Source: Paucibacter_B soli (GTDB taxonomy: Bacteria > Pseudomonadota > Gammaproteobacteria > Burkholderiales > Burkholderiaceae_C). From it: DNA of 64,000 nucleotides. Below the pieces are notes generated by a model, which was given only the letters and a program-made list of their open reading frames with translations, was not told the origin of the DNA and ran no database searches. Positions 48,732-56,838 of this stretch are shown piece by piece. Positions within the stretch are counted from its first letter, which is position 1. The number at the start of each line of letters is the position of its first letter. Position numbers and translations under genes: made by a program. The DNA is taken from assembly GCF_037482845.1 (NCBI RefSeq), contig NZ_JBBHJW010000006.1, positions 286,415-350,414 of the forward strand, read 5' to 3'.

Positions 48732-49880
48732 ATGAGCCTGAGCAAGAAGACCCACACCGTTGTAGCCCTTGTTGCCCTGGCGGGCCTGAGTGGCCTGGCC
48801 TATTGGTGGCAACACCGCCCCGAGGGCAGCGTGGCCGCGGCCGTCGCGCCCAAGGCAGGCAATGCCGGCGGCCCCACCCCGGTGGAGGGCCGCGCCGTCG
48901 AGCTGCTGACGCTTACCGACGATGCCCAGGCGGTGGGCAGCCTGCGCGCGCGCCAGTCGGTGCTGCTCAAGCCCGAGGTCAGCGGCCGCGTCGTCAAGCT
49001 CGGTTTCAGCGATGGCCAGCGCGTGCGCCGGGGTCAGGTCTTGATACAGCTGGACGATGCCTTGCAGGCCGCGCAATTGCAGCAGGCCGAGGCCCAGGCC
49101 GGCATTGCCCGCACCCAGCTGCAGCGCAATCGCGAACTGCTGGCACAGAACTTCGTCTCCGCCAGCGTGGTGGATCAGGCGCTGGCGGCGCTGCAGGTGG
49201 CCGAGGCCCAGGTGGCGCTGAGTCGCGCCCAGCTGGCGCGCATGCAGGTGCTGGCGCCGTTTGACGGTGTGGCCGGCATCCGCAATGTCAATCTGGGCGA
49301 ATACGTCAAGGACGGCGCCGAGTTATTGAGTGTCGAGGATGCCTCCTCGATGTGGGTGGACTTCCGCCTGCCCGAGCGCTATGTGCCCAGCTTGAGGCTC
49401 GGCCAGCCGGTAGAACTCTCGCTGGATGCGCTGCCCGGGCGCAGCTTCACGGCCAGGGTCGAGGCGCTCGACACCCAGTTGGATGTGGGTGGACGTTCGA
49501 TGCTGGTGCGTGCGCGCCTGGACAGCCTCGGCAGCGCGCTGCGCTCGGGCCTGTTCGCGCGCGTGCGCGTGGTGTTCGCCACGCGTGAGCGGGCCCTGGT
49601 GGTGCCCGAGGAGGCACTCGTGCCGCTGGGCGGCAAGCAATATCTGTTCAAGCTGGTGGATGCTGCGGGCGGCAAGCAGGTGCAGCGGCTGGAGGCGCGC
49701 CTGGGCCTGCGCGTGCCCGGCAAGGTCGAGGTGCTGGACGGCTTCAAGGCCGGTGACTGGGTGGTCACCGCCGGCCAGTCGCGCCTGACGCGTGGCGAAA
49801 ACCAGGCGGTCAAGCTGGTCGACGTGGACAAGCAGGGCGGCACCGCCGCCAATGCTGCGGCTTCGGCAGCCAGCCGCTAA
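48732..49880 (+). CDS. RND efflux pump periplasmic adaptor (HlyD/MexA family)
   Basis: A 382-residue membrane fusion protein. One N-terminal hydrophobic anchor (residues 5-25) precedes the lipoyl halves (LLKPEVSGRVVKLGFSDGQRV and VLAPFDGVAGIRNVNLGEYV). A coiled-coil hairpin (about 110-170: QQAEAQAGIARTQLQRNRELLAQ) lies between them, and a beta-barrel and membrane-proximal domain follow. It links the RND pump in the inner membrane to an outer-membrane channel. It starts the pump operon, 12 bp before the permease gene. Confidence 0.92.
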   Translation: MSLSKKTHTVVALVALAGLSGLAYWWQHRPEGSVAAAVAPKAGNAGGPTPVEGRAVELLTLTDDAQAVGSLRARQSVLLKPEVSGRVVKLGFSDGQRVRRGQVLIQLDDALQAAQLQQAEAQAGIARTQLQRNRELLAQNFVSASVVDQALAALQVAEAQVALSRAQLARMQVLAPFDGVAGIRNVNLGEYVKDGAELLSVEDASSMWVDFRLPERYVPSLRLGQPVELSLDALPGRSFTARVEALDTQLDVGGRSMLVRARLDSLGSALRSGLFARVRVVFATRERALVVPEEALVPLGGKQYLFKLVDAAGGKQVQRLEARLGLRVPGKVEVLDGFKAGDWVVTAGQSRLTRGENQAVKLVDVDKQGGTAANAAASAASR

Positions 49881-49892
49881 GGGGCAGATGCC

Positions 49893-52800
49893 ATGCGCCT
49901 GTCCGAAATCGCGATCCGCCGCCCCGTCTTCGCCACGGTGATGTCACTGCTGCTGGTGCTGGTGGGTTTTGTCTCCTTCAGCAAGCTCTCGCTGCGCGAA
50001 TATCCGCGCATCGACGAACCGGTGGTGACGGTCAACACCCGCCTCACCGGCGCCTCCTCGGAGGTGATCGAGAGTCAGGTCACCAAGCCGCTGGAGGATT
50101 CGATTTCCGGCATCGAGGGTGTGGACATCGTGAGCTCGATCTCGCGCTCCGAGTCGAGCCAGATCACGGTGCGCTTCAAGCTCGAGAAGAACCCCGACAA
50201 CGCCGCCGCCGATGTGCGCGACCGTGTCGCACGCGTGCGCTTTCGCCTGCCCACCGCGGTGGACGAGCCGGTCATCGCCAAGGTCGAGGCCGATGCCCAG
50301 CCGACGCTGCGCATGGTGTTCACCAGCGAGACCCTGGACCCGCTGCAGGTCAGCGATGTGGTGAACCGCATCGTCAAGCCGCGCCTGCAGACCATCCCCG
50401 GCGTGGCCGACGTGGAGACCGGCGGCGATCGTCGCTACGCGATGCGCATCTGGCTCGATGCCGACCGCCTGGCCGCCTACAAGCTCACCGTGCAGGACGT
50501 GGAGGACGCGCTGCGGCGCCAGAACCTGGAGGTGCCGGCCGGCCGCATCGAGAGCCAGCAGCGCGAATTCAACGTCACCGCGCGCACCGATCTCAACAGC
50601 GTGGCCGAGTTCGCCGAGGTCGCGCTACGCCAGGTGAACGGCAGCGTGGTGCGACTCAAGGATGTGGCCCGCATCGCCGAGGCCGCCGCCAGTGAGCGCT
50701 CGCGCGTGCGCCTGAACGGCCTGCCGGCGGTCTCGCTGGGCGTGATCAAGCAGGCCACCGCCAATCCGCTCGAGGTCTCGGCGGCGGTGAACGCGATGCT
50801 GCCGCGCCTGCAGCAGGACCTGCCGGCGGGCATCGTGGTGCGCCCGGCCAGCGACAACGCCATCTTCATCGACCGCTCGATCCAGTCGGTCTACCACACC
50901 ATTGCCGAGGCGGTGGTGCTGGTGGCCCTGGTGGTGTTCGTGTTCCTGCGCACCCTGCGCGCCTCCATCATCCCGCTGGTGACGATTCCGGTCAGCCTGA
51001 TCGGCGCCTTCGCCATCATGGCGGCGGCCGGCTTCACCGTGAACACCATGACGCTGCTGGCCCTGGTGCTGGCGATCGGCCTGGTGGTGGACGATGCCAT
51101 CGTGGTGCTGGAGAACATCTTCCGCCATATCGAGGAGGGCCTGGCGCCGCTGCAGGCCGCGTTCAAGGGCGCGCGCGAGATCGGTTTTGCGGTGGTGGCG
51201 ATGACGCTGACCCTGGTGGCGGTGTTCGCGCCGCTGGCCTTCACGCCGGGCCGCACCGGCCGCCTGTTCGTCGAGTTCGCGCTCACGCTGGCGGGTGCGG
51301 TGCTGGTGTCGGGCTTCGTGGCGCTCACGCTCACGCCCATGATGTGCTCCAAGCTCTTGCGACATAACGCCCGGCCGACGCGCTTCGATGCCGGCATGGA
51401 GCGCGTGCTGGTGTGGATCAGCGAGCGCTACGCCGCGCTGCTGCGCCTGGCGCTGCGCCAGCGCTGGCTGGTGGTGGGGCTGATGCTGGCCTCGGGTGCC
51501 GGCAGCTGGTGGCTGTTCGTGAACGCCAAGTCCGAGCTCGCGCCGATGGAGGACCGCGGCGTGGTGGTGATGCCGATCACCGCGCCGGACGGCGCCACCA
51601 TGGAATTCACCGCGCGCTACCTGGACGCGATCGAGCGCATCGGCGCGCAATACCCCGAGTTCGAGAAACGCTTTGTGTTCGCCGGCGGTGCCACCGTGTC
51701 GCAGGGCATTGCCATCCTGCGTACCGTCGACTGGGACGAGCGCAAGCGCAGCACGCAGGAGCTGGCGCGCGGCCTGATCCCGCAGGTCAGCCAGCTACCG
51801 GGCGTGAACGCCTTCCCGATCACGCCGCCCAGCCTGGGGCAGGGTTTCAACTCGCGGCCCATCAACTTCGTCATCGTCACCGGCGACAGCTACCAGAACC
51901 TCGCCAAGGTGGTGGCCCAGTTCAGCGCCGAGATGGGCAAGACCCCGGGCTTTGTGCAGATCGACAACGACCTGCGCCTCAACAAGCCCGAGATCTATCT
52001 GGAGGTGGACCGCGAGCGCGCCGCCGACCTGGGCGTGCAGGTCGATCAGGTGGCGCGCACCGTCGAGACCATGCTGGGCAGCCGCGCGGTGACGCGCTAC
52101 AAGCGCGATGCCGAGCAGTACGACGTGCTGGTGCAGACCGAGTCGCAGCAGCGCAGCACGCCGCAGCAGATCGGGCGCCTGTTCGTGCGCGGCAAGGGCG
52201 ATGCGCTGGTGCCGCTGTCCGCGCTGGTGAAGGTCAGCGAGGCGGTCAGCCCCAAGGAGCTGAACCACTTCAACCAGCGCCGCTCGGTTTCCATCACCGC
52301 CGGCCTGGCGCCCGGCTATGCGCTGGGCGAGGCGCTGCTGAAGATGGACGAGATCGCGCAGCGCACCCTGCCCGCCGGCTATGCCACCGAGCTCAACGGC
52401 GTGTCGCGCGAGTACAAGTCCTCCTCGGGTGCGCTGGGCCTGGTGTTCGTGCTGGCCCTGCTGTTCATCTTCCTGGTGCTGTCGGCGCAGTTCGAAAGCT
52501 TTGTCGACCCCTTCGTGATCCTGCTCTCGGTGCCGCTGTCGATGGTGGGCGCGCTGCTGGCGCTGCAATGGTCGGGCGGCACGCTCAATGTCTATTCGCA
52601 GATCGGCCTGATCACGCTGGTGGGCCTGATCACCAAGCATGGCATCCTGATCGTCGAGTTCAGCAACCAGCTGCGCCAGCAGGGCCGCGCCACCATGGAC
52701 GCGGTGGTGGAGGCAGCGGCGCTGCGCCTGCGCCCCATCCTGATGACCACCGGCGCGATGGTGCTGGGTGCGCTGCCGCTGGCGCTGGCCTCCGGCGCCG

Positions 52801-52952
52801 GCGCCGAGAGCCGGCAGCAGATCGGCTGGGTGATCGTCGGCGGCATGAGCCTGGGCACGCTGTTGACGATCTTCGTGGTGCCCACCATGTACACCTTGTT
52901 TGCACGCAAGGCGGTGCCGGGCGAGATCACCGTGCCGGCACTGCAACATTGA
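49893..52952 (+). CDS. RND multidrug efflux permease (AcrB/MexB-like, HAE-1 type)
   Basis: A 1019-residue proton-driven transporter with 12 membrane helices and two large periplasmic loops. The N-terminus is RLSEIAIRRPVFATVMSLLL; the proton-relay motif in helix 4 is LAIGLVVDDAIVVLENIFRH; the second half carries GLITLVGLITKHGILIVEF. Substrate range is unknown. No outer-membrane factor gene follows, so a TolC-like partner must come from elsewhere. Eleven base pairs later a peptide-binding protein gene begins. Confidence 0.94.
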   Translation: MRLSEIAIRRPVFATVMSLLLVLVGFVSFSKLSLREYPRIDEPVVTVNTRLTGASSEVIESQVTKPLEDSISGIEGVDIVSSISRSESSQITVRFKLEKNPDNAAADVRDRVARVRFRLPTAVDEPVIAKVEADAQPTLRMVFTSETLDPLQVSDVVNRIVKPRLQTIPGVADVETGGDRRYAMRIWLDADRLAAYKLTVQDVEDALRRQNLEVPAGRIESQQREFNVTARTDLNSVAEFAEVALRQVNGSVVRLKDVARIAEAAASERSRVRLNGLPAVSLGVIKQATANPLEVSAAVNAMLPRLQQDLPAGIVVRPASDNAIFIDRSIQSVYHTIAEAVVLVALVVFVFLRTLRASIIPLVTIPVSLIGAFAIMAAAGFTVNTMTLLALVLAIGLVVDDAIVVLENIFRHIEEGLAPLQAAFKGAREIGFAVVAMTLTLVAVFAPLAFTPGRTGRLFVEFALTLAGAVLVSGFVALTLTPMMCSKLLRHNARPTRFDAGMERVLVWISERYAALLRLALRQRWLVVGLMLASGAGSWWLFVNAKSELAPMEDRGVVVMPITAPDGATMEFTARYLDAIERIGAQYPEFEKRFVFAGGATVSQGIAILRTVDWDERKRSTQELARGLIPQVSQLPGVNAFPITPPSLGQGFNSRPINFVIVTGDSYQNLAKVVAQFSAEMGKTPGFVQIDNDLRLNKPEIYLEVDRERAADLGVQVDQVARTVETMLGSRAVTRYKRDAEQYDVLVQTESQQRSTPQQIGRLFVRGKGDALVPLSALVKVSEAVSPKELNHFNQRRSVSITAGLAPGYALGEALLKMDEIAQRTLPAGYATELNGVSREYKSSSGALGLVFVLALLFIFLVLSAQFESFVDPFVILLSVPLSMVGALLALQWSGGTLNVYSQIGLITLVGLITKHGILIVEFSNQLRQQGRATMDAVVEAAALRLRPILMTTGAMVLGALPLALASGAGAESRQQIGWVIVGGMSLGTLLTIFVVPTMYTLFARKAVPGEITVPALQH

Positions 52953-52963
52953 TAGGAGCTGTG

Positions 52964-54526
52964 ATGGCGCGGATTTGCAAGCTGTTGCTGGTTTCTCTCC
53001 TCGCCACCACGCTGGCCCAGGCCAGCACGCTGCGCTTCTGCGCCAGCGGCAGCCCCAAGACCTTTGATCCGGCCAACACCGATTCGGGCATCGACCATGT
53101 GGCGAGCCAGCCGGTCTTCGACGGCCTGCTGGAGGCCGAGCGCGGCAGCGGCAAGCTGATCCCGGGCCTGGCCGAAAGCTGGCGCATCAGCGCCGATGGG
53201 CGCCAGCTGCGCTTCAAGCTGCGCCACGGCGTGAAGTTCCACCGCAGGCCCTGGTTCACGCCCACGCGCGACTTCAATGCCGACGACGTGCTGTTCACCT
53301 TCGGCCGCCTACTCGACCCCAAGCATCCCTTCCAGCAGGCCTATCCGACCATCTCGCCCTATGTGCTCTCGCTGGGCTGGGGCAAGCTGATCAGCAAGGT
53401 GGAGCGGCTGGCCGACGACGAGGTGGCGATCACGCTCGCCAGCGTCGATGCCTCCTTCCTCAGCATGCTGAGCTTTGCCTTCGCCGCCATGCAGTCGGCC
53501 GAATACGGCGCCCAGCTGCTGAAGGCCGGCAAGGCCGCGCAGATCGCGCAGCTGCCGGTGGGCACCGGGCCCTTCATGTTCAAGAGCTTCCAGCCCGACA
53601 GCGTGCTGCGCTACCAGCGCCACCCCGACTATTTCCGCCGCGATACCGCGCTGGTCGACCAGCTCGTCTATGCCATCACGGTGGACCGCAATGTGCGCGC
53701 GCAGCGCCTGCGCCGCAACGAATGCGACATCGCCGCGCTCACCAGCGCCGCTGATGTGCAGGAGCTGGCCAAGGACCCGGCGATAGTCTTCGCCAGCGCA
53801 GCGGGCCTGAACGTGGGCTTCCTGGCCTTCAACCTGAAGAAGCCGCCCTTGGACCAGCTGGCGGTGCGGCAGGCGCTGGACATGGCGATCGACAAGCCCA
53901 CCCTGGTCAGGACCGTGTTCGGCGCGGCCGGCGAGCTGGCGGTCTCGACCATGCCGCGCGCCAGCTGGGCGCACGACGCCACGCTCAAGCCCGTGCCCTA
54001 TGCGCCCGAGCAGGCGCGCGAACTGCTCAAGCGCGCCGGCGTCAGCGAGCTGAACCTGACGCTCTGGGCCATGCCGGTGCAGCGCTTCTACAACCCGAAT
54101 GCACAGCTGATGGCGCAGATGATCCAGGCCGACTGGGCCAAGATCGGTGTGCACTCGCGCATCGTCAGCTATGAATGGGGTGAGTACCTGAAGCGCATCG
54201 ATGCCGGCGAGCACGACACCGCGCTGCTGGGCTGGAACGGCGAACCCGAGCCTGCCGATACCGCCGGCCAGCTGGCCTGCGGCGCCGCCAGTGCCAGCTT
54301 CTTTTGCGACAAGGCCTATGACGAGGCCATCCAGCAGGCCAGACAGACGCTCGACCAGGGCCGGCGCCAGCAGCTTTATGCCAAGGCGCAGCGCATCGCG
54401 ATGGCCCAGCTACCCTGGAGTGTGATCGCCCATGGCCAGCTGACCGTGGCGGTGCGCAAGCATGTGCAGGGCTTCAAGCTGGGCCCCGATGGCCGGCTGC
54501 GCTTCGACGGCTTAACCTTACGCTGA
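52964..54526 (+). CDS. ABC transporter peptide-type substrate-binding protein (SBP_bac_5)
   Basis: A 520-residue periplasmic protein of the DppA/OppA family. A signal peptide (about 1-20, ending AQA) is followed by LRFCASGSPKTFDPANTDSG and GLLEAERGSGKLIPGLAESW, both typical. Late in the protein lie DTALLGWNGEPEPAD and the Cys pair CGAASASFFC. In DppA-like proteins these regions line the peptide pocket. ATG 52964 is preceded by TAGGAG. No dpp permease or ATPase genes adjoin it; it is 11 bp after the RND permease, so it is co-transcribed with the pump. Confidence 0.9.
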   Translation: MARICKLLLVSLLATTLAQASTLRFCASGSPKTFDPANTDSGIDHVASQPVFDGLLEAERGSGKLIPGLAESWRISADGRQLRFKLRHGVKFHRRPWFTPTRDFNADDVLFTFGRLLDPKHPFQQAYPTISPYVLSLGWGKLISKVERLADDEVAITLASVDASFLSMLSFAFAAMQSAEYGAQLLKAGKAAQIAQLPVGTGPFMFKSFQPDSVLRYQRHPDYFRRDTALVDQLVYAITVDRNVRAQRLRRNECDIAALTSAADVQELAKDPAIVFASAAGLNVGFLAFNLKKPPLDQLAVRQALDMAIDKPTLVRTVFGAAGELAVSTMPRASWAHDATLKPVPYAPEQARELLKRAGVSELNLTLWAMPVQRFYNPNAQLMAQMIQADWAKIGVHSRIVSYEWGEYLKRIDAGEHDTALLGWNGEPEPADTAGQLACGAASASFFCDKAYDEAIQQARQTLDQGRRQQLYAKAQRIAMAQLPWSVIAHGQLTVAVRKHVQGFKLGPDGRLRFDGLTLR

Positions 54527-54537
54527 GCTGAAGCGGC

Positions 54538-55224
54538 TCAGGCCGGCGAGGTGTAGTTGCGCAGCCCGTCGAGATCCAGCACCTTGATGCCGCGCCGCTC
54601 GGTGCCGAGCAGGCCGGCGTCCTCCAACTGATGCAGGGCGATATTGGCGCGCTGGCGCGACACGCCGGCCAGCTGGCCCAGCTCGGACTGGCTCAGTTCC
54701 AGGAACTGGCCCGGCTCGGGATAGAGCTCGGGGTTGAAGAAGCTGGCCAGGCAACGCGCCACGCGTTCGGTGGAGTCGAGCAGGCGGTCGTGGCTGAGCC
54801 GGGCGATGAAGCTGCCCATGCGGGCGCTCATCAGCTGCTGCAGATAGTGATTGAAGGGCAGGCTGGTCGCGCGCAGCCATTCGAAGGTCTCGCGCGGCAT
54901 CAGCGCGACGCGGCAATCGCGCAGCGCCACCGCGTCGTACTGCCAGTGGCCATGCTTGATCAAGGTGCCCTCGCCGAACCAGCCGCCAGCGGCGATGCTG
55001 ATCAGGGTGGTCTCGCGCCCGTCGGCGGTGCTGACGCTCATCTTGCCGAAGCCGCTGATCAGGCCCATCCAGTACTCGGCCTTCGCGCCGCTGCGCACCA
55101 GCAGCTCGCGCGCCGCCACCGGGCGCTCGCGGCATTCGTGCAGCACGCGCTGCAGCTCGGCGGCGCCGAGGCGGCGGCCCCACAGCGAGGATTCGAGCAT
55201 TTGGGTGAGGCTGATATGGGTCAT
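54538..55224 (-). CDS. Crp/Fnr-family transcriptional regulator
   Basis: A 228-residue regulator. The N-terminal cNMP-binding-like beta-roll (20-125: GLISGFGKMSVSTADGRETTLISIAAGGWFGEGTLI) has no four-Cys iron-sulfur site of Fnr. The C-terminal winged helix contains the recognition helix SQSELGQLAGVSRQRANIALHQLEDAGLL. The ligand is unknown. It is convergent with the peptide-binding protein gene (11-bp gap) and divergent from dcd, with a palindrome between their starts. Confidence 0.88.
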   Translation of the reverse strand: MTHISLTQMLESSLWGRRLGAAELQRVLHECRERPVAARELLVRSGAKAEYWMGLISGFGKMSVSTADGRETTLISIAAGGWFGEGTLIKHGHWQYDAVALRDCRVALMPRETFEWLRATSLPFNHYLQQLMSARMGSFIARLSHDRLLDSTERVARCLASFFNPELYPEPGQFLELSQSELGQLAGVSRQRANIALHQLEDAGLLGTERRGIKVLDLDGLRNYTSPA

Positions 55225-55234
55225 GGTCGGTGCC

Positions 55235-55256
55235 GCATTCTAGGAACCTAAAATGC
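55235..55256. promoter_or_regulatory. 22-bp palindrome in the Crp-like/dcd divergent gap
   Basis: GCATTCTAGG/CCTAAAATGC around an AA centre is symmetric except for one pair. It contains a rightward -10-like TAAAAT (55249-55254) toward dcd and a leftward TAGAAT (55242-55237) toward the regulator. It may be an operator, or back-to-back -10 elements. It does not match Crp or Fnr consensus sites. Confidence 0.5.
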
Positions 55257-55278
55257 GCCAAACCCCGAGGGACACCCG

Positions 55279-55845
55279 ATGAGTATCAAAAGCGACAAGT
55301 GGATACGCCGTATGGCGCAGAGCAGCGGCATGATCGAGCCCTTCGAGCCCGGCCAGGTGCGCGAGGTGGACGGTCGCAAGATCGTCAGCTACGGCACCTC
55401 CAGCTATGGCTACGACATCCGCTGCGCGCCCGAGTTCAAGATCTTCACCAATGTGCACAGCACCGTGGTGGACCCCAAGAACTTCGATGAAAAGAGCTTT
55501 GTGGATTTCCAGGGCGATGTCTGCATCATCCCGCCCAACAGCTTTGCGCTGGCGCGCACCGTCGAGTACTTCCGCATCCCGCGCAATGTGCTGACCATCT
55601 GCCTTGGCAAGAGCACCTATGCGCGCTGCGGCATCATCGTCAATGTCACGCCCTTCGAGCCCGAGTGGGAGGGCTATGTGACGCTGGAGTTCAGCAACAC
55701 CACGCCGCTGCCGGCCAAGATCTATGCCGGCGAGGGCTGTGCCCAGGTGCTGTTCTTCGAGAGCGACGAGGTCTGCGAGACCTCCTATCGCGACCGCGGC
55801 GGCAAGTACCAGGGTCAGCGCGGCGTCACCCTGCCCAAGGCTTGA
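55279..55845 (+). CDS. dcd: dCTP deaminase
   Basis: A 188-residue homotrimeric enzyme converting dCTP to dUTP for dTMP synthesis. Motifs: SYGTSSYGYDIRCAPEFKIF at the N-terminus, LGKSTYARCGIIVNVTPFEPEWEG with the catalytic Arg and Glu, and TSYRDRGGKYQGQRGVTLPKA at the C-terminus. Length is normal. It is divergent from the Crp-like gene. Confidence 0.96.
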   Translation: MSIKSDKWIRRMAQSSGMIEPFEPGQVREVDGRKIVSYGTSSYGYDIRCAPEFKIFTNVHSTVVDPKNFDEKSFVDFQGDVCIIPPNSFALARTVEYFRIPRNVLTICLGKSTYARCGIIVNVTPFEPEWEGYVTLEFSNTTPLPAKIYAGEGCAQVLFFESDEVCETSYRDRGGKYQGQRGVTLPKA

Positions 55846-55854
55846 TCGAAGATG

Positions 55855-55872
55855 GCGGGTCTTGACCCGCTT
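55855..55872 (+). terminator. possible terminator after dcd
   Basis: GCGGGT/ACCCGC form a short 6-bp stem with a CTTG loop just after the dcd stop, followed only by TTATT. Weak but well placed. Confidence 0.4.
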
Positions 55873-55943
55873 ATTCGCGCTTAAGTTTTCCGGCCGGCCG
55901 GCATCATCGAGCCCATCAGCAATCCCTGATGTCGAGGCCGCCA

Positions 55944-56321
55944 ATGATTATTCCGCTGCACCTGGTTCCAGACGCTGGCCCGGCACCGCTGGAGTTCTTC
56001 TTTGACGCCCGGCAATGGCAGGGCCCGCAACTCACCAGCGCTGGCCGGTCGTTGGACCCGGCGCTGCTGCCCGAGCAGACGCTGGACATCGGCATGACTA
56101 TCGCCGGCCCGGTGGATGTGCGCGACCTGCAGGTGCTGCAGGAGTTGATGCAGGGCGAGGGCCTCGCCCTGCAGCCCACCCGCATGCTGTATGACCGCCT
56201 CTACGCCTTCGAGCGCCTGGCGGCCGCCCATGCCAGCGACCATGCCCCGCTGCAGGCGCTGGCGATGCGCTTGTTCGGCGACTATCAGCGTGCCGGCGAG
56301 TGGATCGGACTGATCCACTGA
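55944..56321 (+). CDS. hypothetical protein
   Basis: A 125-residue protein I do not recognise. It is not strongly hydrophobic and has no signal peptide. It begins MIIPLHLVPDAGPAPLEFFFDARQW and ends in two predicted helices (LYAFERLAAAHASDHAPLQALAMRLFGDYQRAGEWIGLI). ATG 55944 was chosen because GAGG lies 6 bp before it; an ATG at 55929 is also in frame. It lies between dcd and a pair of strong hairpins. Third-position GC is high, as expected for a real gene here. Confidence 0.6.
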   Translation: MIIPLHLVPDAGPAPLEFFFDARQWQGPQLTSAGRSLDPALLPEQTLDIGMTIAGPVDVRDLQVLQELMQGEGLALQPTRMLYDRLYAFERLAAAHASDHAPLQALAMRLFGDYQRAGEWIGLIH

Positions 56322-56332
56322 GTCTGGACCGA

Positions 56333-56392
56333 GCCGAGTGCCGGCGCACTCGGCGACGCCAGACGAAGGCCCTGCGCCTGCATGCGCAGGGC
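56333..56392. terminator. paired hairpins between convergent genes (bidirectional terminator)
   Basis: Two perfect 9-bp hairpins: GCCGAGTGC/GCACTCGGC with a 4-nt loop (56333-56354) and GCCCTGCGC/GCGCAGGGC with a 6-nt loop (56369-56392). The first is additionally flanked by GTCTGG/CCAGAC. No long T-run follows on either strand. The position between a plus-strand stop and a minus-strand stop suggests transcription stop or mRNA protection. Confidence 0.55.
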
Positions 56393-56396
56393 ATGA

Positions 56397-56660
56397 TCAC
56401 AGCGCAGTCAGCCAATCGCAGCGCAGCCGCCCATGGCGGTGCAGACGCAGCCTGACGCTGGCGTAAAGCGTGGGCCCCAGGGTGGCGAGCAGGCAGGCCG
56501 GCAAGGCCTCCCATTCCTCGATCAGCATGGCGCCCGGCATGCCCATCCAGCCCATCAGCCAGCAGGTCAGCACCAGGTTCCAGACCGCCAGTTCGACCGG
56601 ATGGCGATGCGCGTGCAGGACCATCCAGCGCTTCACCTGACCAAGTTGCTTGAGCTGCAT
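56397..56660 (-). CDS. small membrane protein, unknown function
   Basis: An 87-residue protein with a basic N-terminus (QLKQLGQVKRWMVLHAHRHP) and two hydrophobic stretches (about 24-44, AVWNLVLTCWLMGWMGMPGA, and 50-70), then a basic tail (RLRLHRHGRLRC). The pattern suggests a two-helix inner-membrane protein. I do not recognise a family. It is convergent with the hypothetical gene at 55944 across two hairpins. The 178 bp before the CoA-transferase gene contain nothing else I can name. Confidence 0.55.
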   Translation of the reverse strand: MQLKQLGQVKRWMVLHAHRHPVELAVWNLVLTCWLMGWMGMPGAMLIEEWEALPACLLATLGPTLYASVRLRLHRHGRLRCDWLTAL

Positions 56661-56838
56661 GGCGGCCTCCGAGTTTCACGCGGGCGCCAGATGGCGTCAG
56701 CTTCGTGTCAGTAAGTTATCGGTCAGGATGCAGGAAAACTCCAGCCCCTAAATCGGTGCTGTGCGACGAACGCACTGCGCGCGGCGCTGGCCGAGCCAGA
56801 ATAGCCACAGGGCAAGAACTGACCCCGAGGAGACCCGC

